A DNA stretch of 64,000 nucleotides from Flavobacteriales bacterium (GTDB lineage: Bacteria > Bacteroidota > Bacteroidia > Flavobacteriales_D > Parvicellaceae). The translations under genes and the position numbers were made by a program. Below are positions 31,817-41,266 of the stretch, in pieces (the stretch's first letter is position 1; the number at the start of each line of letters is the position of its first letter). Under the pieces are notes generated by a model. The model ran no database searches. It worked only from the letters and a program-made list of their open reading frames with translations, and was not told where the DNA came from. The stretch is from assembly GCA_020635565.1 (NCBI GenBank), contig JACJZN010000006.1:62001-126000 (forward strand), given 5' to 3'.

Positions 31817-32350
31817 CTAAAGATAATTCTCATACTCCCTAATCTTTTCTTTTATTCTATTCTCTAGATAGGCATGCTTTCCAACCATTGCATTCGCGAT
31901 CTGGTTAGCTTCTTTGATGTAATACAATTTCTTTTCAATCGTCCAGCTAGAAGGAGGTTGCTGAAGATTAGTGATTCGATCCGCTAACTTTACAATCCCC
32001 ACTTCCCTACTCTGCCTGTTGATTCGATCGAGACTATCCTGCATTTGTTCTGGTTTTGAAGGTAGACTTTCATTTTTAGTGAGAGCTATCACTCCCTCTG
32101 TAACATCCTCCCCAAACAACCTTGCCATTTCATCTGGTGTAACATCACCATCTTCAATCACATCGTGTAAGACAGCAATCTGTGCAGCCAGATCAATATT
32201 AAAATCAGGTAGCTCTTGATAGGCTACTAATACTTCCATTAACACATTTGAAATATGCAGCAGATAATTCGCTTTGGTTCCCGGTAATATTTGATTGCAA
32301 TGTTGTTCCCCTGCAAACTTCATGGCTTTTTGGATCTTATCTTGAAGCAT
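31817..32350 (-). CDS. HD-domain hydrolase, Mesh1-like (p)ppGpp hydrolase candidate
   Basis: A 177-residue single-domain protein matching the hydrolase half of RelA/SpoT. Residues line up with the metal and substrate sites: His 32, His 62-Asp 63, Glu 66-Asp 67 ('Leu-His-Asp-Val-Ile-Glu-Asp') and Asp 124/Asn 128 ('Lys-Leu-Ala-Asp-Arg-Ile-Thr-Asn'). It also has 'Leu-Phe-Gly-Glu-Asp-Val' (78-83) and 'Ala-Leu-Thr-Lys' (89-92). Size and spacing resemble the small Mesh1-type hydrolases that remove the 3'-pyrophosphate of (p)ppGpp (Mesh1 also acts on NADPH). No synthetase domain is fused. Likely cytosolic and stand-alone. Function inferred. Confidence 0.82.
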   Translation of the reverse strand: MLQDKIQKAMKFAGEQHCNQILPGTKANYLLHISNVLMEVLVAYQELPDFNIDLAAQIAVLHDVIEDGDVTPDEMARLFGEDVTEGVIALTKNESLPSKPEQMQDSLDRINRQSREVGIVKLADRITNLQQPPSSWTIEKKLYYIKEANQIANAMVGKHAYLENRIKEKIREYENYL

Positions 32351-32373
32351 AATGAAATCGTTTGATTAGCAAT

Positions 32374-32381
32374 CAAATATA
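32374..32381 (-). promoter_or_regulatory. Candidate -7 box of the HD hydrolase gene
   Basis: TATATTTG on the minus strand, exact TAnnTTTG, 23 nt before the ATG. Confidence 0.4.
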
Positions 32382-32408
32382 CTGAACCCCGCAAAAACCT
32401 GCCTGAAA

Positions 32409-35400
32409 TTATTGCTTAACGAATCGTTTAACATCAAATTCATTCGAAATACTTCTAATTTTCATCATATAAACTCCGGCCGCCAATTCCTCAAAAGATA
32501 ATTTTATAAAACTTGTGCCTTTGGCAATTTCCTGCTGCGACATATAAATCACCCTACCTTCAACATCGATCAATTCCAAATCGATTACTTGAGCTTGATT
32601 CGACTGTACTACAACAGTAACCTCTCCATTTGTAGGATTAGGATACATTTCACTTAACTCAAAACCTTGATCTTGATTACAATTAATTTTCAGATACTTC
32701 AATACTTCATACTTTCCGTCAAAATCAACTTGGCTAAGTCTAATGTATTCATATCCCCATTCCGAATTATCGAAAGAAAATGAATATACTAATTCGCTGG
32801 TCGAATTTCCTGCTCCGGAAATAATTTCAATTTCTGAATACACCTGACCATCATTAGAACCTTCTACGATAAAGTAATTATTATTTTGTTCAGATAGCGT
32901 ATTCCAATCTAAAACAACGCGATCATCATCACATCTAACGACTGCGTAGGATGAAACAACAGGCAATGTCGAACCTTCCTCCCATGCCCCAATTGTAGGA
33001 TGAGTTCTACCAGTACCATAGACATCAACAGCAACAGAACCTAGCGTCAAACCTGTTTGATAATTACCTGTTAAATCAAGCTGACATGAGGTTGGATTTC
33101 TGTAATTAGGATCCGTATTAACTGAATTCGCATCTCCATTTCCTGTTCCATCATGGTGAAAGTATCCTTGCCATCCTGCGAACGAATAATTTGTTCCTCC
33201 CATTTTCGCTGCGTAAGCACCTCCTGGCATATAGTAAAGATTATAATCACATCGAACAAAAGTTGACGAGCCATTACTATTGCCCGCATTTATACAAGCG
33301 TAACTTGAATTACCTGTGGTATAAAGAATATTATTTTGAACATACCACCACCCCTTCGAATCGGCAGTAAAATACATGCAATCCTTTGAACTGTAAATCG
33401 AATTAAAGTTAAAATCATTATCATCACTATTATCTGCACTCACATATATTCCATATTCTGTATTGCAAATAAAATTGTTGTAAAAATGACAATAAACAAC
33501 ACTTGAAGATAGATAAATCCCATTCTTACCACCCGAAATAACATTGTTATAAATATTACTTATATCAGAAGAAGAGATACCATGATCATCTAGCCAAACA
33601 GCTGCTCCATCTGATCTATCACTCGAGACTATATTAAAAACATTATCATGAACATCATAAGTCTCCATGGTATTACCATCCACTACGTCTCCTACGATAC
33701 CGTAATCATCTGCAGTTACATTATTACCGTAGAAATGTATTGAAGTAGGCCAACCGTCATGAGATCCTGAGTAATAATCATTTAAAACCACAGCTTTTGC
33801 ACTTGTGCCAGTGCTTGTGATCACACAATTTCTGATGGTATCATGATCTGCATCACCTCTTATCCATATGTTATATCCTGAATTTGAAGTATTCTCAATT
33901 TCACAATGCGAAACCGAATTATCATCAATATCATAAGCCCCACCAGCTTCATGCATATACACATTAGTTCCTGCCGTTTGCTCCAGATGACAGTTATACA
34001 AGTGATGATCATTTCCTTGATAAATAAAGTAATTATAGTTAGCAGATTGCGTACTTAATAAATGCATGTCACGCACCATGAAATAATGAACATTACTGAA
34101 ATAAAAATTATCATCACTAGCTGGAGCCGTAATATGAGTCAATGTTGTTCCTGCTCCAATAATTACTACATCAGACGTTGAATTTCCTTGATCAGTCGAT
34201 GATGTGACATTCAGTCCCATTGTATAGGTTCCCGCATCAACGAATATAGTATCTCCTGGATCAATATCATAAGAATCAAAGATATCTTGCAAGGAGGTTT
34301 TAGGAGAACAAGGGTTTCGTCCATTATTTGCAGCATTTCCAACATTTGTGCAGAACACATCACCTGTAGTTGAGTTATCATTTACATAATAGTTGGTTGG
34401 AATTGGCGTACCTCCAACTGAAACATAATTTGTGGATGAATAGCTATCGCAACCATTGGTAACTTTTGCCCTGTAGTAAGTAGATGAAGATACTGCAACG
34501 ACCTCAGTTGCTGATGTAGCACCTCCAATATTCGACCATGTTACGCCATCAGCAGACGACTGCCATTGAATAGTTGTTCCTCCGTCATGACCACTTAAGG
34601 ACAGGGTTGCATTTCCAGCTACACACATTGTAGAAGGACTTGCTGAGGAAGTCCCTCCATTTACAGAACAACATGACCACTCAGCCTCCCAGCCAGAAAG
34701 TTCGGTTCCTGAATCAGAATGCCATTTAAACGTCAAGGATGTACCAGAAGAAACAATTGTCCCAGGACTTCCAGTTGTATTACAATATCTCCCGATCAAA
34801 GTAGATGATGTATTTGGACCATCATATATCTCCAGATAATCATAACCGCACGTAGAATGAGCTTCGACATTAAATGTATTAAAAGTAATAGAAACTGTTG
34901 CACTTGGATTAATCGTATATACATAATCTCTTGATGCATTATAATTCAAACTTGGCCCTCTATCATCGTATAAAAATCCAGAGCAGTTTGTGGTAGTACC
35001 ATTCGAAATGTTCACACAATAATTGACCTGAATAAATTCTGAATTGGAATAAACTGGACTACATGGTGCATCAGTCACCTTTGCACGATAATAGATATCA
35101 CTTCCAGGGGAAGGAGAATATGTACTGCTCGTTGCCCCTCCAATATCCGACCAAGTGGAACCATTTGTTGACGACTGCCACTGAATGCTTCCATTATATC
35201 CAGCCAGGGACATGGTAACAGAACTTCCAGAACACAATGTATTGGTTGATGCTGAGGCAGTACCAGCTGTAGAATTAGAAACATCCAATAGATAAGATGA
35301 AGAATAAACAGTACAACCATTAGTAACAGCAACTCGATAGTAAGTATCTGAGGATGGTGAAGCTGAATAAGTTGATCCTGTAGCTCCTCCAATATTTGTC

Positions 35401-36350
35401 CAAGTTGAGTTGTTTGGAGAGGACTGCCATTGAAGAGAAGTGCCTCCACTATGTCCACTTAAAGTCAGTGTGGTAGAACTACCATTACATATTGGATCTG
35501 TTCCTGCGGAAATTGAACCTGCATTTACAGAACAACAATTCCAAGTTGCAGCCCATCCCGTACTTGTAACACCACCATCAGAATGAAACAATATGGTCAA
35601 GGAACCTGTTGTAGAAGCCACAGTACCTGGAGAAGTCGTACCGCAATAAGTTCCAATAAGTGTTGAAGAAGTAGTAGGTCCATCATAAATTGACATATAA
35701 TCATATCCACATGAAGAATGATTCTCAACACTGAATGATGTGAATGTCATCGTGACATCGCTTCCAGGAGAAAATGTCAGAATTCTATGCTCCCCATTCG
35801 AATATGGACTACCACTACCTCCTGAATCATAAAAAGTACCTGTACATGCGTTTGAGGTATTCGTTCCAGATGGCATACTAATCGTTTGAGCATCCGTAGT
35901 TTCACACGTAACTGTCGCAGCCCAACCTGATTCTTCAACTCCGCTGTCAGAAGTAAATCTTACCGTTAAACTACCGTTCATTGAGGCTTTAATCACTCCA
36001 GGTAAGTTAGAGCTGCAATATGTTCCTATTAATGGTGCGGATATACTAGAACCATTATAAACACGAATGTAATCATAACATCCTCCTCCATTAGGCTCAA
36101 CATTAAAAGTTCCTGCTATAAAATCAATTTGTACAGATTGGCTAGGATCCGAAGGGGAAAGAACTAAAACCCCCGATTCACTTGCACCATAATTTCCTCC
36201 GCTTCCTCCAGAATCATAGTAAGTATAGGTTGTTCCGCAAGTAATCGTTTGAGAAGAGGTTCCTCCTGAGGGATGATTGAACGACTGTGCTTTAAAAGAC
36301 TGTAATTCTACAAGAACTACGATAATAAGGTAGAGTAGTTTTAATTTCAT
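32409..36350 (-). CDS. Giant CUB / Ig-like / beta-helix protein, type A T9SS cargo
   Basis: A 1313-residue extracellular protein. Start 36350 (rather than ATG 36374) gives a clean signal peptide ending near Phe-Lys-Ala-Gln. Domain order is CUB (about 25-150), CUB (about 155-275), two Ig-like repeats with 'Ile-Gln-Trp-Gln-Ser-Ser' strands (about 275-445), CUB (about 445-565), and a third Ig-like repeat (about 570-645). A right-handed beta-helix of about 480 residues rich in Asn/Asp turns and 'Ile-Tyr-Asn-Asn' rungs follows (about 650-1125), then a fibronectin-like domain and a type A T9SS sorting domain opening 'Met-Tyr-Pro-Asn-Pro-Thr-Asn-Gly'. CUB domains are far commoner in animals. The beta-helix suggests polysaccharide binding or cleavage; no catalytic residues are identified. 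Confidence 0.9.
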   Translation of the reverse strand: MKLKLLYLIIVVLVELQSFKAQSFNHPSGGTSSQTITCGTTYTYYDSGGSGGNYGASESGVLVLSPSDPSQSVQIDFIAGTFNVEPNGGGCYDYIRVYNGSSISAPLIGTYCSSNLPGVIKASMNGSLTVRFTSDSGVEESGWAATVTCETTDAQTISMPSGTNTSNACTGTFYDSGGSGSPYSNGEHRILTFSPGSDVTMTFTSFSVENHSSCGYDYMSIYDGPTTSSTLIGTYCGTTSPGTVASTTGSLTILFHSDGGVTSTGWAATWNCCSVNAGSISAGTDPICNGSSTTLTLSGHSGGTSLQWQSSPNNSTWTNIGGATGSTYSASPSSDTYYRVAVTNGCTVYSSSYLLDVSNSTAGTASASTNTLCSGSSVTMSLAGYNGSIQWQSSTNGSTWSDIGGATSSTYSPSPGSDIYYRAKVTDAPCSPVYSNSEFIQVNYCVNISNGTTTNCSGFLYDDRGPSLNYNASRDYVYTINPSATVSITFNTFNVEAHSTCGYDYLEIYDGPNTSSTLIGRYCNTTGSPGTIVSSGTSLTFKWHSDSGTELSGWEAEWSCCSVNGGTSSASPSTMCVAGNATLSLSGHDGGTTIQWQSSADGVTWSNIGGATSATEVVAVSSSTYYRAKVTNGCDSYSSTNYVSVGGTPIPTNYYVNDNSTTGDVFCTNVGNAANNGRNPCSPKTSLQDIFDSYDIDPGDTIFVDAGTYTMGLNVTSSTDQGNSTSDVVIIGAGTTLTHITAPASDDNFYFSNVHYFMVRDMHLLSTQSANYNYFIYQGNDHHLYNCHLEQTAGTNVYMHEAGGAYDIDDNSVSHCEIENTSNSGYNIWIRGDADHDTIRNCVITSTGTSAKAVVLNDYYSGSHDGWPTSIHFYGNNVTADDYGIVGDVVDGNTMETYDVHDNVFNIVSSDRSDGAAVWLDDHGISSSDISNIYNNVISGGKNGIYLSSSVVYCHFYNNFICNTEYGIYVSADNSDDNDFNFNSIYSSKDCMYFTADSKGWWYVQNNILYTTGNSSYACINAGNSNGSSTFVRCDYNLYYMPGGAYAAKMGGTNYSFAGWQGYFHHDGTGNGDANSVNTDPNYRNPTSCQLDLTGNYQTGLTLGSVAVDVYGTGRTHPTIGAWEEGSTLPVVSSYAVVRCDDDRVVLDWNTLSEQNNNYFIVEGSNDGQVYSEIEIISGAGNSTSELVYSFSFDNSEWGYEYIRLSQVDFDGKYEVLKYLKINCNQDQGFELSEMYPNPTNGEVTVVVQSNQAQVIDLELIDVEGRVIYMSQQEIAKGTSFIKLSFEELAAGVYMMKIRSISNEFDVKRFVKQ

Positions 36351-36540
36351 TTTGCTGGCATAAGTTTCTCCCACACACCGAACTAAATCTCACAAATATG
36401 ATCTTTACTTCGTCCAACATCACGTTATTGTCGACTAATATAAAAAATTAATTTAAATTAACAAAAAGTTAAAGAAGAAAATACTGATAAAACAATCAAG
36501 ATCAGAACAAATATCTAAGTTTAAGTTAAATACTAAAATA

Positions 36541-37755
36541 TTAATCTAAAATCTCAATGGATTTCTCATTAATAACATTGATCGAAGGAGTTCCTTTGCT
36601 ATCCTCTATCAAACCGGAAACGCATATTCTTTTGTCCACCAGGTACTCTTCAGGTAAATAACTGAAATTTTTCCTAGCATCTCCCCAGATCGTCACTGAG
36701 AATACTTGATTGGGAAATTTTTTATCCAAATTAAGAAATGTAGCGCTGGACTTCTCACTATACTTGGTAGAAACAACTGTCCCACAAACACAAGCCTTTT
36801 CGTTCATGTTGAATTTTGCCGCTGTCGAATTGATCTTTCCTTTTGGTAACGTGGCTGGATTCATTGGCAAAACCTCTCCTGTCATTTCTTCAGTTCTCCA
36901 GGGCTCAACATCAGAACCTGCTTCAATTTCATTAACTTCAATATCTGGAAAGAAATTCAATCCTGTCAAACTTTCAACACTATCAATCGAAACGGCATAA
37001 ATCAGCATTGCTTCGTTACATTTACCATTGGGTAACAGAAATGCAATTCCTCTTTTTTCTTCCCCAGAATTGTCCAAGACCACCTTATAAAACAACTCTG
37101 GAATTGACACTTCGTTCAATCTACCTTCATTCTTCATGGTTGGAAGTCCATCTTTAAGTACACCACCAGTTACCACATATAACTGTTCTTGATTTCTGAC
37201 TACATAATCACGTATCAAATTCTCAAGTTCAGCCCATTTTTCTCTATTCAATTCAGGCAATTGAGGTGCCATATTAGAATAAAAATAGGACTCACTCAGT
37301 GCGGTAGCACTCCATCTGAAATCCGCTGAAGGAGCCAAATGTCCGCGATCATATCCGCTGTACCAATAATCTTCTTTCACTGCTGTTCCAGTAGAAACCA
37401 ATGAATCCTCTCTGAAGTCATTCGTTCTAGACACATTTCCAAATTCAATCTGAGGAAGAATAATATGAGCTACCCATGCTGCTTGTTCATGCTTTTCTGA
37501 ATATCCCAGCACCATGGCGTTGTGTTCTACCACCTCTACTTCCTGATTCCATTTCGGGTAACCTACTGACTTAAGATCTTCAGATAATAATGTCAACCGA
37601 GCAAGCTCTATCTTATTTTCAACCTCCTTTTGTTCTGATTTCAGTTCTATCAACTGCTCCTCCAATTCCTTCAATGACTGTGAAAACATTTCATGAAAAT
37701 TGCATAGAACACTTCCAACGATGATCAGACAAATTTTTATATGGCCCTTATTCAT
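36541..37755 (-). CDS. Secreted DNA/RNA non-specific endonuclease with OB-like tail
   Basis: A 404-residue nuclease of the NUC1/Serratia beta-beta-alpha-metal family, cutting DNA and RNA. A hydrophobic export segment (8-20) is followed by a coiled coil (about 27-60), then the catalytic domain with 'Asp-Arg-Gly-His-Leu-Ala-Pro' (136-142, general base His 139) and metal ligand Asn 161 in 'Phe-Tyr-Ser-Asn-Met-Ala-Pro-Gln'. The last 90 residues start 'Ala-Cys-Val-Cys-Gly-Thr-Val-Val' and have 'Phe-Leu-Asn-Leu-Asp' and 'Val-Thr-Ile-Trp-Gly', an OB-fold-like module seen in nucleic-acid-binding proteins. Use may be nutrient scavenging, DNA clearance or defence outside the cell. No T9SS sorting domain was seen. 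The 166-nt gap to the CUB gene is plain AT-rich sequence. Confidence 0.87.
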   Translation of the reverse strand: MNKGHIKICLIIVGSVLCNFHEMFSQSLKELEEQLIELKSEQKEVENKIELARLTLLSEDLKSVGYPKWNQEVEVVEHNAMVLGYSEKHEQAAWVAHIILPQIEFGNVSRTNDFREDSLVSTGTAVKEDYWYSGYDRGHLAPSADFRWSATALSESYFYSNMAPQLPELNREKWAELENLIRDYVVRNQEQLYVVTGGVLKDGLPTMKNEGRLNEVSIPELFYKVVLDNSGEEKRGIAFLLPNGKCNEAMLIYAVSIDSVESLTGLNFFPDIEVNEIEAGSDVEPWRTEEMTGEVLPMNPATLPKGKINSTAAKFNMNEKACVCGTVVSTKYSEKSSATFLNLDKKFPNQVFSVTIWGDARKNFSYLPEEYLVDKRICVSGLIEDSKGTPSINVINEKSIEILD

Positions 37756-37761
37756 TTAATG

Positions 37762-37769
37762 CAAAGATA
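37762..37769 (-). promoter_or_regulatory. -7 box of the endonuclease gene, near-leaderless
   Basis: TATCTTTG on the minus strand, exact TAnnTTTG, 6 nt before the ATG at 37755. Confidence 0.5.
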
Positions 37770-37888
37770 AACGTTCGTATTGTAGCTGTTTGTAAAAGAT
37801 TTTCACAATTCGTTGCAATAATAATTCCATAACTTGCAGAGAATCAACGAAGCACTTATTTTTAGAAGCTGAAAACAATTAACCACTT

Positions 37889-39121
37889 ATGAACAAATTA
37901 TTTATCCCTATTTTGATTTTTAGTGTAGTGAGCAGTTCATGTTCTGAAAACAAAGAAGATTCCACATCCGAATCAACCGCTACAACCAGTCAACAAAACG
38001 AAGTTTTATCCACTGAAAATCTAGAAGTTCAAATTAACAATCCTATGGAAGGAGAAATAAACTTCACTGGATTTATTGGAAACAGCCCAATATCAGCATA
38101 TCTGGATTTTAACGAAGAAAAAGGAATGATATTAGGATATTACTACTATGATAAATATGAAAAAAAAATCGCTTTATCTGGACTAGAAGTTGATTGGCAC
38201 GGAGGGCCTGTATATTCAATAGATGAGTTTGCTGATAGTGTGGCGTCTGGTTTCTGGCTTTCATTTAAAGAAAACTCATACGGTATATATTCAGGTGAAT
38301 TTGAAAGTATGGATGGACATACAGTTGTAGATATTGTTCTAAAAAGCATTGATGTAGATGGTTACTTACACCCATCATCCCAGATGATTTTCAGTGATAA
38401 ATCGGATGCAGAACAATTTTTCAAAACCAATCATTTTCAAAATAACAACTCAAAACTAAGAGCTGGTGTAATCTTACACGAACAGTCTGAAGATGAGTAT
38501 TTGAACGGTCCAAAACTTCTTCCTGCTGGAATTAACGTTTATACACATGATGGTGGAGATGGATTTGGTGTAGTATCCAATGGTACCGTTACAAAAGACA
38601 ATATGATCCAATTTGACGATGGATCAGAATACGGTTTGTATGATTGGGAATCAGGAGCAATGATGGAGATAGATTATGAATTTCAGTGCTTACGTTTCCA
38701 AAAACTAATTTCCTCTGAATATGTTCTTGTACAAACTGGAAATAAAGACTTCTACCTATCGGTAAAAGAACTTGAAAAAAAAGGATACTATTTAGAAGGT
38801 GATGGATATTGGACAACACAAAAAAGTGGCTATGTGCTGGGATATTATCCAACTGAAACGGTGAACGTATTCCCTGAGAAAGACAAATATGGAAAACAGT
38901 TGTTAACGGTCAGTCATGATGGAGAAGGCTTTTTCCAAGTTAAAGATGTCGTTAACTTTAGAGGTGATGTGTGGGCTGAAGTTGATTTTGTTTATCACAC
39001 CTCTCTTCCATGCGAAGGAATCGAAATGGACCCCAAACCAACCGTCTCGGGATGGATTTTACTTTATGGCGGAGACAACGAAGATCAACTCAATTTAGGG
39101 TTCTACTCTAGAGGATGTTAA
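37889..39121 (+). CDS. Hypothetical lipoprotein ending in Gly-Cys
   Basis: A 410-residue predicted lipoprotein: signal peptide with Ser-Ser-Ser-Cys-Ser (Cys 18), then a Ser/Thr/Glu-rich linker (about 20-55). A first beta domain follows (about 60-160; 'Phe-Asn-Glu-Glu-Lys-Gly-Met-Ile-Leu-Gly-Tyr-Tyr-Tyr-Tyr'), then a second part (about 195-410) with Gly/aromatic strands and SH3-like features such as 'Gly-Asp-Val-Trp-Ala-Glu-Val-Asp'. The chain ends Ser-Arg-Gly-Cys. No family recognised. Promoter not obvious: TAACTTGC lies upstream, a poor match. Convergent with the phosphatase gene. Confidence 0.7.
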   Translation: MNKLFIPILIFSVVSSSCSENKEDSTSESTATTSQQNEVLSTENLEVQINNPMEGEINFTGFIGNSPISAYLDFNEEKGMILGYYYYDKYEKKIALSGLEVDWHGGPVYSIDEFADSVASGFWLSFKENSYGIYSGEFESMDGHTVVDIVLKSIDVDGYLHPSSQMIFSDKSDAEQFFKTNHFQNNNSKLRAGVILHEQSEDEYLNGPKLLPAGINVYTHDGGDGFGVVSNGTVTKDNMIQFDDGSEYGLYDWESGAMMEIDYEFQCLRFQKLISSEYVLVQTGNKDFYLSVKELEKKGYYLEGDGYWTTQKSGYVLGYYPTETVNVFPEKDKYGKQLLTVSHDGEGFFQVKDVVNFRGDVWAEVDFVYHTSLPCEGIEMDPKPTVSGWILLYGGDNEDQLNLGFYSRGC

Positions 39122-39152
39122 ATTTGATGTTTCGTTATTGACTTAGTAAGAA

Positions 39153-41204
39153 TTAAATCCTAACACCAATAACGCAAACATCATCAATTTGTTCATAATC
39201 ACCTTTCCACTCTTCAAAGAAAGTTTCGAGGCGTTCCTTTTGAATCTCCATTCTTTCTTTAGCGTTTTGTAAAAGGAGTTGTTTGAATGGTCTATACTTG
39301 AGTTTTTTACCTCTCTCCCCTCCAAATTGATCGGCATATCCATCAGAAAAAACCATGATCTGATCTCCTTTTTTCAATTCAAACTTGTGATCCGTAAAAG
39401 GCTCGCTAGGCTCGTGTGCACCAACAGGCTGTTTGTCTCCTGAAATTTCATACAATCCCCATTCACCTAACATCTCCCCTTTCACATTTTCATATATAAA
39501 CTCTCCCTTTCGAATGATCCAGATTGGATTATTTGCACCTGCCCACATCAGCTCATTGTTTTCTTGATTGAGAATACATAGTGATATATCCATTCCATCC
39601 TTGATCGTACCTTCATGAGAATCTGCTCCGTTATTCAGACTAAAGTTTTCTACGACCAACTCTCTTGTTTTATCCAGTATTTCACCAGGATTGACTAAAT
39701 CAAACTCCCTAATACTTCTATTTAATGCGTTGTTACATACTACACTCACCATTGCACCTGGAACCCCATGTCCTGTGCAATCAGCCACTGCGAAATACAC
39801 GCGATTATGTATGGCATACATCCAATAGAAGTCTCCACTTACGATGTCCTTGGGTTTAAAGATCAAAAATCCATCTTTCAAATGATAATTTAGAGCATCA
39901 ATTGGAGGAAGTATTGCCGATTGTATCCTCTTTGCATAGGTTATACTATCAGATATCTCCAAATTCTTTTCTTTAACGATCTCATTTTGTTCATGAAGAA
40001 GTTCCTTTTGCTGTTCCACCTGCTCCTTCTGCCTTTCAATAACTTTCTTTCTTTTCTGACTAACTAAAAAACGATTAAACGCAAATATTCCCAAAATCGC
40101 AACAATAGCCAGACCGAATATCAAATAGAAAGACTTTTGCTGCTCATAGTCCAGTTTTACTTGATCCATTTCACTTTGCTTCTTCAGCAGTTCATTCTCT
40201 TTCTGTTTTTCTTTGGTTTGATAAACGGTTTCCAATTCTGCCAGTGCTTTTGTATTTTCGACTGAATAAATGTCATTCGTAAAATCTAAAATTTCCTGAG
40301 CTACATCAAGGGCATTCTCAAAATCACCTTGAAGCCTTAATATTTCCAGCTTATTTTCTAGACATTTAAGCAAAGAATTATCCAATTCACTGGTAGAACT
40401 TATTTCTAGAGCTTGCTCATTGTACTCTTCTGCTTTATCTAACTGTTCAGTTTGTATAAAGAAATAGGTCAGATTATTCAAAGATGCTGACAAAACCTTT
40501 GGATTATCCAATCCTTGGGCAATTTTCAATGACTCAAACAATGTTGATTCTGCTAATTTATAATTTGGCGGATCCATTTTACAGTACATAGCGCCTATAT
40601 TCCCAAGTGCCTGTGCCATTCCAATATTATTACCCACTAATTTTTCAATTTCATAGGATTGTTCAAAATATAAAATTGCATTCTCGAGATCATCTTGATA
40701 ATAATAAATAGCGCCAATGTTATTTAAGGAATTCTTTTGACTTTCATAATCCTTATTCTCCTTGAAAGTCTCATTTGCTAAAACAAAATATTCAAGTGCC
40801 TTATCAAATAACTGTATACTGATATAAACCGATCCCAACTTATTGTAAGCATGACCTAACTCTGATTTCAATTTATTTTTCTTACAAAAATCAATTGTAC
40901 TGATCATTAACTCAACACACTCATTATTCATCTCCTGATAGAACAACAATTCAAACAACTGGAGATCCACCTCCGCCAACATTGCAGGATTGTTCATTTC
41001 CTTAGCGATGATTTTCGCTTCATTGAGATAATACTCTGATTCCAATTTATCTACATAAATAAACTGATCACTCAACTCTATTGCTAATGAAAATCTTTCT
41101 TTATCCGAACTACTACTATTAAATACCATCAATAAAGAATCTATCTGACCAACTCCCTCAAATACTGATATCCAAATTATTATGAAAAAAATTAAATATT
41201 TCAC
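39153..41204 (-). CDS. TPR - membrane - SpoIIE/PP2C phosphatase 1
   Basis: A 683-residue membrane sensor phosphatase. Signal peptide or first helix (1-18), periplasmic TPR repeats (about 60-330; e.g. 'Ala-Tyr-Asn-Lys-Leu-Gly', 'Asn-Ile-Gly-Ala-Ile-Tyr'), a transmembrane helix near 355-378 ('Tyr-Leu-Ile-Phe-Gly-Leu-Ala-Ile-Val-Ala'), and a coiled coil (about 385-425). The cytosolic PP2C-like SpoIIE domain begins 'Asp-Ser-Ile-Thr-Tyr-Ala-Lys-Arg-Ile-Gln', followed by metal-binding 'Ser-Gly-Asp-Phe-Tyr-Trp-Met', 'Ala-Asp-Cys-Thr-Gly-His-Gly-Val-Pro-Gly' and 'Phe-Ser-Asp-Gly-Tyr'. It would dephosphorylate a Ser/Thr target such as an anti-sigma antagonist or SiaC-like protein. Start GTG. Paralogue at 50815. 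Confidence 0.92.
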   Translation of the reverse strand: MKYLIFFIIIWISVFEGVGQIDSLLMVFNSSSSDKERFSLAIELSDQFIYVDKLESEYYLNEAKIIAKEMNNPAMLAEVDLQLFELLFYQEMNNECVELMISTIDFCKKNKLKSELGHAYNKLGSVYISIQLFDKALEYFVLANETFKENKDYESQKNSLNNIGAIYYYQDDLENAILYFEQSYEIEKLVGNNIGMAQALGNIGAMYCKMDPPNYKLAESTLFESLKIAQGLDNPKVLSASLNNLTYFFIQTEQLDKAEEYNEQALEISSTSELDNSLLKCLENKLEILRLQGDFENALDVAQEILDFTNDIYSVENTKALAELETVYQTKEKQKENELLKKQSEMDQVKLDYEQQKSFYLIFGLAIVAILGIFAFNRFLVSQKRKKVIERQKEQVEQQKELLHEQNEIVKEKNLEISDSITYAKRIQSAILPPIDALNYHLKDGFLIFKPKDIVSGDFYWMYAIHNRVYFAVADCTGHGVPGAMVSVVCNNALNRSIREFDLVNPGEILDKTRELVVENFSLNNGADSHEGTIKDGMDISLCILNQENNELMWAGANNPIWIIRKGEFIYENVKGEMLGEWGLYEISGDKQPVGAHEPSEPFTDHKFELKKGDQIMVFSDGYADQFGGERGKKLKYRPFKQLLLQNAKERMEIQKERLETFFEEWKGDYEQIDDVCVIGVRI

Positions 41205-41251
41205 CTTGCGACTCCCGATTTATCCCTATTATTGAAGCTATTACTAACTAT

Positions 41252-41259
41252 CAAAATTA
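41252..41259 (-). promoter_or_regulatory. Candidate -7 box of phosphatase 1
   Basis: TAATTTTG on the minus strand, exact TAnnTTTG, 47 nt before the GTG at 41204. Confidence 0.4.
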
Positions 41260-41266
41260 AAAAAAT

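Noticed and set aside
35075..35458. 127-codon minus-strand frame inside the CUB protein gene
   Set aside because: Out of frame with the CUB-protein domains; its length arises from the repetitive Ser/Thr/Gly coding sequence.
39133..39174. 8-bp inverted repeat CGTTATTG/CAATAACG
   Set aside because: 26-bp spacer, one arm in the coding end of phosphatase 1, and no T tract; probably chance.
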